Below, in pieces: positions 58,206 to 64,000 of a stretch of 64,000 nucleotides of DNA. This DNA is from Cristatella mucedo (Eukaryota; Bryozoa; Phylactolaemata; Cristatellidae), in NCBI GenBank assembly GCA_009760855.2, contig WPIO01000035.1, forward strand, positions 2,162,001 to 2,226,000. The letters run 5' to 3'. The notes beneath the pieces were generated by a model. The model was not told the DNA's origin. It saw only the letters and a list, made by a program, of their open reading frames with translations, and ran no database searches. The position numbers and the translations under genes were made by a program. Each line of letters starts with the position of its first letter. The first letter of the stretch is position 1.

Positions 58206-60264
58206 TACTTGATAAAGCGCCCTCAGAGAACTTAATCTCTTTCTAGGCGCTTTAGATTTGCTGCAAAGGGAAATGCAATTGAATGGTAAGTAAAATCATG
58301 CTTGAAAAACAAACACAATGAATCACATGGTCAGGGGTGACATGCACAGGGTCAGCATGCAAATGTGGTTAGTGGCAGCATGCACTGTGTCAGCACCAAT
58401 AAGCACGTGAAGGACGAATCACAGGGACCCACTAAATGCTGTCCTAAATAGGTGTGTGTTTTAAGTTTTTTTAAATGTGGTCAGGTCAGGGAATGATCTG
58501 ACGCAGGTCGGAAGGGATTTCCAGGCTTTGGGAGCATACAAACTAAATGCACGGTCTCCAAAGGATGTAAGGTTTGTACGAGGTATTTCTAGACTGTTGG
58601 ATTCCGAAAAGCAGGTGGTACGATGCTTGGCCTGATGGGGGAGTATGTCGGAGAGATAGGCTGCCTTATCTTTCTGAACTGCTCACTTGTAAGCCCGTCT
58701 GAGCCAGTTGATTGGCTTTTGCGACCCTAAAGAGTGGCCTCGAGCGACTACATGTTCAGTGCAGACTTTCAGAGCTTAACTTCTCCGTGATGCCTTCTGG
58801 TATTTTCCTGATAATTTTGCTTTGTTTTCTCGATAATTTTGCTTTGTATGTGCAAAAGCTCTTAGGAAGGCTTCTCAAAACAACCTGCTCATAAAAAATG
58901 TCCATGTTGACATTAGTCAATTCCTACTAGCCGCTTTCTTTGGAGGTTGGATGAGAATTTTCGAGTATCTGGCATTTGCAATAGAAATCGCATGTCCTTC
59001 AAATCTACTAGCCATAAGGGTAATGGTCTGCTAAAAATGCTAGTAAATTATTGTTTGCATCTTAATATAGCTGAGCTCTTTCTGGGACCCTTGCATAAAA
59101 TAAAAGTAAAAGCTAGTTCTATGAATAGCCTCATTCGCTAAGTGAGCAGAAGAGCTGCAGAGGCTATAACTCTAGCTTGCAGTGGGAATAAAAAACTGTC
59201 TGCTGCATGACTCACAATCAAGATCAAGATTGCGAAAATCACTGGCAACGCAGGATTTCAAGTTAATCGTTAAGGTAACGTTCAAATTTTCAAAAAGTGT
59301 GAGCACAAACCTGAAAATGTGTGTGGGAAAATCATAGACTTGAGAAACGAATGTTGAGCTAAAATATTAGTCAAATCGAGGGTAACTAGCAATGCACTGA
59401 TGCAGCCAGTAAGAAATTTCAGTCTGTTTGTACACATGACCGTCAGCCATTGTTTCCGGGAATTTAAAGTATATAAGAAGCATGACAAAAGGTCGAGAGT
59501 CAGAAGTGCAATTGATGCAAGGGAGAGGAGCTCAAGTTCCCCATTTACTGATTAAACAGGTATCAACTTGCGAATTTTCTGGAGGCATCTCACACAATGG
59601 TTACCTGCGAGTATTCTGTATCTTCATCATAGCACAGGAGAAGCTCATAACTCTGGGATAGTCACTTCGAAATCCTTCTACCCCACAAGCAGCTACTGCT
59701 AACAGCCACTAAGCGTATCAGATGCCTGTGCCTCCGTTTCATTAGCATTTTGTGATAGTAACTTTTGCACTGCTGATTCTTATAGCGCTTTCTAAAGCTC
59801 ATTTACAGTCGGCCGCGAAAGGATCTCACATCTGTTTGGTGATCAACACAAGAAAGCCACACTGAGCAATGCTGACGTGGGTTTAAGGACACGCCAAACG
59901 CGTTGGCATTCTTTGTACGGGTGATATGAATATAAACATGACTCACACGTAGCACAATTCATGCATATGAGGAGTGGCAAGTGTGAGTACGTGAAAACAC
60001 ACTTACGCACGTACAGAGGTGCATACGAGTGGTCATGGAGCATGAGTAGTGGGCAACCAAATTCTGCAGTTTACTCCCTTCCTTACCTGCTTTTGGATAG
60101 GTCCAGATAAACACGTCATCTGCCCTTAGTCGATTGGCCACATACTCGTTCGCAGCTGGTATTTTTACTGCTGGCGTAAAGGAGTCGAATAGTATCCCGT
60201 CAAAAGTATGAATTGGGTATCTAACTGAGCCGGCCGGACTATCAGGGATGGAGCTATCGCTCAT
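48083..60264 (-). CDS. Cytosolic sulfotransferase (SULT family), 7 exons, 293 aa
   Basis: The protein transfers sulfate from PAPS to a small acceptor (alcohol, phenol or amine class; substrate not predictable) in the cytosol. Exons on the minus strand: 60087-60264, 57255-57365, 56721-56845, 55055-55181, 52503-52597, 51283-51418, 48083-48192. Every junction is GT-AG with matching phase, and the total of 882 nt gives 293 residues plus stop, the usual SULT length. Seen: PAPS loop TYPKAGTHW (res. 55-63), FSHLP with catalytic-type H120, RNPKDVCTSYYHF (144-156; R144 and S152 fit the 3'-phosphate ligands), RKGQSGDWK (256-264), and KSQLTVAQSE (264-273) matching the KxxxTVxxxE dimer motif. Odd: the Lys that normally precedes the catalytic His (KTHLP) is Phe here, and TTW is THW. 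Introns carry S1 SINEs, LINE A pieces and microsatellites. UTRs and poly(A) site were not found. Family assignment is secure; the subfamily is not. Confidence 0.93.
48529..48690 (+). mobile_element. S1 SINE, diverged, in sulfotransferase intron 6
   Basis: GTGGTTTTGAGTCGTGCAGC (B-box side) and GAGGCTGCTGAATCAGCCAA (3' end) resemble S1. The middle is poorly preserved. Confidence 0.5.
49440..49890 (+). mobile_element. Old LINE A relic in sulfotransferase intron 6
   Basis: Degenerate plus-sense RT C-terminus: MLVCRKRHYFHIPPHLLWLP parallels the RLVCRERRSCHITPLLADLH block of the 62-kb copy, and LLKKLKPYLLLTAFVGSV parallels its FKRNLKT.LFRTAF end. No clear tail. Confidence 0.6.
50581..50700. repeat. 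Palindromic AT-rich tracts
   Basis: Two TA tracts. The second, 50673-50698, is a perfect 26-bp palindrome (CTAAGA, TA run, TCTTAG). The first is bounded by TAGATA/TATCTA. In sulfotransferase intron 6. Confidence 0.9.
51283..51418 (-). CDS. Sulfotransferase exon 6 (residues 213-257)
   Basis: Encodes DPRAAVVSIANFLERKLSD, then EIDEIVRRSSFGEMHKH, then DKDFLRK, matching the family blocks for the helix before the C-terminal P-loop-like motif (I..FL....S, ...I....SF..M). The acceptor (AATCAATAG) has a weak pyrimidine tract. The donor AAAG|GTAATA leaves phase 1. Confidence 0.93.
52503..52597 (-). CDS. Sulfotransferase exon 5 (residues 181-212)
   Basis: The acceptor is CTTATGCTTATAG. The exon encodes VCYGSYATCMKNW then CPKALTLVFEEMKK, aligning with the family's YGSWFDHV...W and ...L.L.YEDMK blocks; the usual YED is FEE here. 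The donor is AAG|GTACAT and the phase at the end is 0. Confidence 0.92.
53921..54090 (+). mobile_element. S1 SINE (best copy), in sulfotransferase intron 4
   Basis: CTTGAGCCGTGATGGCACAC, A box TGGCACACTAGGTAAGG, B box GGGGTTCGATTCC, body GAAAGCGGTGGTGATAGCCG and end AAAAGAGGCTGTTTAATCAG. The least damaged copy in the window; antisense to the host gene. Confidence 0.92.
54235..54389. repeat. (TA)n and (CA)n(TA)n microsatellites
   Basis: TA tract at 54238-54265, then CA about 54308-54362 followed directly by TA to 54389. In sulfotransferase intron 4. Confidence 0.97.
55055..55181 (-). CDS. Sulfotransferase exon 4 (residues 139-180, 3'-phosphate site)
   Basis: A strong acceptor (T-rich tract, CATCTATCAG) is followed by VIRVVRNPKDVCTSYYHFEK, the most conserved SULT block, which binds the 3'-phosphate of PAPS through an Arg and a Ser (R144, S152). 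It continues to FHEYFEWFINGR and ends AGAG|GTGAGG in phase 1. The HEYFEWFINGR segment fits the helix that precedes the YGSW-type loop of the family. Confidence 0.95.
55317..55425 (-). mobile_element. LINE A 3' tail, in sulfotransferase intron 3
   Basis: (AAT)6, GCACTTGATAAAGCGCCCTC and AATCTCTTTCTAGATGCTTT: a clean reverse LINE A tail, truncated after about 90 bp. Same strand as the host gene. Confidence 0.87.
56721..56845 (-). CDS. Sulfotransferase exon 3 (residues 97-138, catalytic His)
   Basis: Acceptor TTCTTAG and donor AAG|GTAAAG. The exon encodes GKTWQEIFQYLDAEPSPRV followed by IFSHLPYHLFPAQL. PSPRV and HLPYHLFP align with the family block around the catalytic histidine (H120). The usual Lys two residues before this His is replaced by Phe118. 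The exon ends in phase 0. A different frame of the same DNA gives a longer open frame (56656-56934), which is a shadow. Confidence 0.93.
57255..57365 (-). CDS. Sulfotransferase exon 2 (residues 60-96)
   Basis: The acceptor is a pyrimidine-rich tract ending TTTTAG at 57366. The exon restores Gly60 and continues THWAATVASLILHG, matching the helix after the PAPS loop, then a variable stretch ending YPRELEP. Two donors keep phase 1: CTG|GTACGA (end 57255, preferred because +3 and +5 fit consensus) and ACCG|GTGCCT (end 57246, adding three residues). The 2.7-kb intron before it holds a LINE A 3' fragment. The exon is too short to appear as a stand-alone open frame. Confidence 0.88.
58172..58662 (-). 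mobile_element. LINE A 3' part, in sulfotransferase intron 1
   Basis: (AAT)10 tail, hairpin, then 3' untranslated part and the end of the RT ORF up to GATGGGGGAGTATGTCGGAG, colinear with 62110-62580. Truncated at about 58662. Confidence 0.9.
59140..59215 (-). mobile_element. S1 SINE 3' scrap
   Basis: AGCAGAAGAGCTGCAGAGGC and AGCTTGCAGTGGGAATAAAA resemble the reverse S1 body. Short and uncertain. Confidence 0.35.
60087..60264 (-). CDS. Sulfotransferase exon 1 (residues 1-59, start codon)
   Basis: The ATG is at 60264-60262. The exon encodes the N-terminal segment with the family-typical patch FDGILFDSF (res. 21-29) and then DDVFIWTYPKA leading into the PAPS loop. It ends GCAG|GTAAGG, a strong donor, leaving one base of the codon for Gly60 (phase 1). 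This start is chosen because it is a true ATG about 50 residues before the PAPS loop, as in cytosolic SULTs. Reading through the donor loses all similarity to the family. Confidence 0.92.
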
Positions 60265-60950
60265 GGTGCTCGTAGTTGTCAGTGGTTAGTGTTCAGCTGC
60301 AAGCAGCCAAGTAGCAGACAAGAGTCAGTGCACCAGCTGGCATTGGAAGCTCGAGATAACAGCATGAACAGCTAAGCAATCGCCCATTGGTCGTGATAAC
60401 AGTGCTCACTAATGTAAATATACATTGTAAAGCTAAATAGGACATCAAGCTGATTGGCAAGCTTCCAAATTTGATCTTCGATAGTTTAGGTATGTCGAAC
60501 CTGTTATACTGGTAGCCGAAAGCTACTGGTCTCAGGCACAAATCTGAATCAATTGCTTTTCTGATCGAATAAACCTTTCAGGTATCGTGCTCCTCTGTAA
60601 GCTTATTGGCCCACACAAGTTTCTTGTCCTGGCAAGAGATATTTTTCCGCTTACCCTCCGAAAGTTCCCTCATATCATGAAATTGGCAGCTGGCCAACCT
60701 CAAGTTATCTTGTATGCTACCACTCCAAGTCATCACTGCTTTGCTGGGGAAGTCATTGCATTCCAACCAATACAGAACAACTCTTTTTCGGCACAAATGA
60801 GCTCCCTCAACTTTCATTGATCACCTTAAAAATGATATCATTTTCGACCTGAAAATAACTCGGCAGGCTCTTAGGTAATGCAGCTCGGATTAATTGGTGT
60901 GCATTATTATTTGAGACCGTAAGATCAGCTTTTCGAATCAGTTAACCATG
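60265..60950. other. DNA upstream of the sulfotransferase start
   Basis: Must contain the promoter and 5' UTR, but no TATA box or known element was identified. Overlapping 77-82-codon frames lack motifs. Confidence 0.4.
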
Positions 60951-60954
60951 TACA

Positions 60955-61092
<138 letters not shown>

Positions 61093-61639
61093 CATAGCCA
61101 AAGCCTGCACTAGGGCTTCCAAACTGAATTAGCCGGCATATCAGTATAGCTTCGTCGCTAAATCCGGGTGTCCAGATCCATATGTCTGTTCACTATATGA
61201 CTACATCAGCTTCACCTGAGGTCTAGCTAATGTCACCCTCGTAACACTGCCGATATCAATCTCACTTAGATGAAAATAACAGCCAGGCTGCTCCCTGCAT
61301 CCAAGATATCAGATTAGACTTATGCAAGTCACTATGTAGAGTCTTTTATATTCCAGTGAGGAAAAATTAGTGCTAACACAAGCGTTATACGGTGCATGTT
61401 TCCAGCCAGCGTTGGTACTGGTCAGTAGCTTTGAGTGACATTTTAACTTTGGCATGCTGGCTGAAGTATTTTAGTTGTATGATTTTGCTTGCTTGTCTAA
61501 GTATGATAATATGAATGACAATAATATGCTGTTAATAATTCTCTTTAGAAAGTTTTGATGTGTCTAGGTAAAGATTTGTTTCCCCTGCATCGCTATACAG
61601 ACTTTCTATAACTGTTATTATCATTATTATATCCAAGTG

Positions 61640-61910
61640 CCAATGTCATCAATGTAAGCTTGGAGGAAGTTAAATGAGATCGACGTCCTGGAAGGCGAGA
61701 AGGGAACAAAGCACTGACACAATTATGTGTAATGTACATAAAAATAAATCCTAGATTATTCTTGACATTCACATAAGCAAGAAGGATAATAAGAATTGTG
61801 AAATAGGTAGACTAAGCGTAAATTCATTAAGTAATTTTTTTGTTAACGGTTGTTATGATGTCGATTGGCCATTGACACCAATGCTCTGCACTTGCCCACT
61901 GAGATGGGAC
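61640..61910 (-). mobile_element. LINE A RT relic
   Basis: TGTCATCAATGTAAGCTTGG..., GGAACAAAGCACTGACACAA, ATCCTAGATTATTCTTGAC and CTTGCCCACTGAGATGGGAC align with 63115-63390 of the good copy, heavily worn. Confidence 0.65.
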
Positions 61911-61924
61911 GTTAAAAACATTAC

Positions 61925-62109
61925 CATGCTTTACTTATGCTTATGCGTGCTGACACTGTGCATGCTGCCACTACAAACATTTGCATGCTGACTGTGTGCA
62001 TGTCACCCCTAATCATGTTACTCATTTTTTTATTTATCAAGCATTATATTACCCACCATTCAACTGAATTTCCCTTTGCAGCAAATGTAAAGCACATATA
62101 GAGAGATTA
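61925..62109 (+). mobile_element. LINE A 3' end, plus orientation
   Basis: GTGCTGACACTGTGCATGCT, CATGTCACCCCTAATCATGT, CCCTTTGCAGCAAATGTAAA then a worn hairpin, running directly into the AAT tail of the next, opposite copy. The pair is tail to tail. Confidence 0.82.
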
Positions 62110-64000
62110 TAATAATAATAATAATAATATTGCACTTGATAAAGCGCCCTCAAAGAACTTAATCTCTTTCTAGGCGCTTTACATTTGCTGCAAAGTGATA
62201 CGCAATAGAATAGTAAGTAAAATCATGCTTGAAAAACAAACAAAATGAATAACATGGTTAGGGGTTACATGCACTGGGTCAGCATGCAAACGTGGTTAGT
62301 GGCAGCATGAACAGTGTCAGCACGCATAAGCACATCGAGGACGAATCACAAGGACCCACAAAATGCTGTCCTAAATAGGTATGTTTTTAAGTTTCTTTTA
62401 AATGTGGTCAGGTCAGGGGATGTTCTGATGCAGGTCGGGAGGGAGTTCCAGGCTGTGGGAGCATACGAGCTAAATTTCACGGTCTCCAGAGGATTTAAGG
62501 TTTGTACGAGGTATTTCTAGACTGTTGGATTCCGAAAAGCGAGTGGTACGATGCTTTGCCTGATGGGGTAGTATCTCTGAAAGATAGGCTGGAGCCATAG
62601 AATGAAGAGACCTAAAAGTGAGCGACAAAACCTTGAAGTCAATCCGTTGCTTGACTGGTAACCAGTGCAGGTCGGCGAGAAGTGGAGTAATGTGGCAACT
62701 GCGACGCTCACGACAGACAAGCCTAGCTGCAGAGTTTTGCACCAGCTGCAATCGCCTGATCGCACATGCTGGTAGGCCAGTAAGCAGTGAGTTGCAGAAG
62801 TCGAGACGAGATGTCACGAATGCATGGACCAACTTGGACGTGGTATCCTTATCTAAACTAGCCCTAATTTTAGCAATGTTATGAAGCTGAAAATAGGCTG
62901 ATTTGACTGTGGAGCTGATGGGGTCGTCTAACGAGAGGTCGCTTTGGAATATGACACCTAGATTTCTAGCTGATGCAACTGGAGATATGCTGGCAGAGCC
63001 AATTTTGAAAGTCAGCCTTTCCAATTTCTGAATAACACTAGGTTTGCCCATAACTAGTAAGTTAGTTTTATCATCGTTTAGTTTTAGAAAATTTGCTGCC
63101 ATCCATGATCGGATGTCATCAATGCATGCAGCAAGTGAGTTGAGAGAATTTGAGGTGCTCGAAGGCTGGGAGGGATCAAAGCAAAGGTACAACTGAGTGT
63201 CATCCACATAGAAGTGAAAGCCTAGATTGTGCTTGGCAATCACATCAGCGAGAGGGAGAGTATAAACGGTGAAAAGGACCGGACCTAGCACAGAGCCCTG
63301 AGGTACTCCAAATTTTAGAGGTACTTCAGATGATCTTTGTCCATTCACGTCAACACTCTGGAGTCTCCCACTGAGATAGGACCTGAACCACTGCAGAACA
63401 GTGCCAGTGATGCCCAGGCGAGATGAGAGGCGCTCTAGAAGTACTTTGTGATCGATGGTATCAAAAGCTGCCGAAAGATCGAGCAAAACAAGAAGAGACA
63501 CTCTACCCATGTCTGCATTCCTAAGTAGGTCGTTGTATACCCGAAGCAATGCTGACTCTGTGGAGTGATTAGCTCTAAAGCCAGACTGGAACTTACTAGC
63601 AAGGTGTGAGGTTTCGATATACGAGTTCAGCTGGTCTGCCAAGACCCGTTCCAGTGTCTTTGATAGGAATGATAGAAGGGAGACTGGGCGATAGTTACTC
63701 AAGTTCTCTTGGTCTAGTGTAGCTTTCTTGAGAAGTGGCCTGACTACAGCTTTTTTGAAAGGTGCTGGGACCTGACCTGAGGCTAATGACATATTAATGA
63801 TGTTGGTTATGCATGGCAGCAGCAGATCAATGCAACGTAGGAGCAGGACAGTGGGAATAGGGTCCAGTGGACTTGTTGTCTTCTTTGATTGAGATACGAG
63901 CTTTAGGACTACATCACTAGTGACCTATTTAAATGCAGACATTGAGGCGCAGCCAGGAACCGAGGAACAGCATTCTAGTGGGAAGGTTTTCATCGCAGGG
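62110..64000 (-). mobile_element. LINE A (CR1/L2-type non-LTR retrotransposon), best copy; runs off the window
   Basis: Order on the minus strand: RT ORF, 3' untranslated part with short repeats (GTCAGCATGCAAA), hairpin tail and (AAT)n at 62110. The element reverse-transcribes its own RNA at a nicked target. The ORF is open from 63924 to 62470 (an in-frame TAG at 63925-63927 closes it upstream; ATG at 63792, 440 codons). Seen: LSNYRPVSLL, motif [17 protein letters not shown] (about res. 100-115), GVPQGSVLGP (162-171), catalytic YVDD (195-198) and the C-terminal block LADLHWLPVKQRIDFKVL. Compared with 40.1 kb, a one-base gain near 62477 shifts the frame and removes about 45 C-terminal residues, so this copy is probably dead. 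Endonuclease is off the window. Confidence 0.93.

Noticed and set aside
59580-59720. Alternative exon 2 of the sulfotransferase ending CGCAG|GTAACC
   Set aside because: The open frame there shows no THW/TTW-type continuation of the PAPS loop; the exon at 57255-57365 does and fits the phase.
59959-60264. Single 101-codon protein across 60264-59959
   Set aside because: Sulfotransferase similarity stops exactly at the GTAAGG donor at 60086; the rest is intron.
62314-62884. Plus-strand frames over the LINE A copy
   Set aside because: Shadows of the minus-strand RT reading frame.

Overview
The window is nuclear DNA from an animal, most likely an aquatic invertebrate; I cannot name the species. 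Evidence: one gene with seven exons and GT-AG introns, CR1/L2-type LINEs, tRNA-derived SINEs, hAT-type DNA elements, Gypsy relics and long AT and CA microsatellites. There is no bacterial gene organisation. Most open reading frames are chance frames or transposon debris.

The one gene I can assemble completely is a cytosolic sulfotransferase (SULT family) on the minus strand, 60264 down to 48083. No single open frame shows it. I joined seven exons at GT-AG sites with consistent phases into a 293-residue protein. It has the PAPS loop TYPKAGTHW, a catalytic-type histidine in FSHLP, the 3'-phosphate motif RNPKDVCTSYYHF, the C-terminal RKGQSGDWK motif and the KxxxTVxxxE dimer motif.

Other coding evidence is fragmentary. 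There is a Cys-rich secreted, SUEL-lectin-like exon at 25949-26381 (-). Orphan exon-like pieces lie at 692-877 (+), 19410-19483 (-), 32585-32825 (-), 37843-38081 (+) and 38517-38561 (-).

The rest is a layered repeat landscape. 'LINE A' (CR1/L2-like; best copy 62110-64000, RT on the minus strand) has about 16 pieces. 'LINE B', a second CR1/L2-type family, has six. 'S1' is a tRNA-derived SINE with about 11 copies. 'S2' is another tRNA-derived SINE whose 3' end resembles the LINE A 3' hairpin tail. Two 865-bp hAT-type elements lie inverted at 34083-34947 and 36182-37045, the first with a perfect 8-bp target duplication. A decayed tandem repeat with a period of about 155-180 bp (19.8-24.25 kb) is split by a LINE A copy that is itself split by a foldback element. 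A Gypsy RT/RNase H relic (41.0-42.65 kb) is interrupted by a LINE A tail and a LINE B copy.

Layout: 0-1 kb GC-rich, possible promoter or first exon; 1-19 kb repeats and unassigned DNA with a gag-like GC-rich patch at 6.3-7.25 kb; 19-24 kb nested satellite; 24-33 kb SINE cluster and lectin-like exon; 33-38 kb inverted hAT pair and orphan exons; 39-43 kb LINE A and Gypsy; 43-48 kb mostly unassigned; 48-60 kb sulfotransferase gene; 61-64 kb long AT tract and tail-to-tail LINE A copies. No tRNA, rRNA, CRISPR or bacterial-type operon was seen. All comparisons were made by eye.
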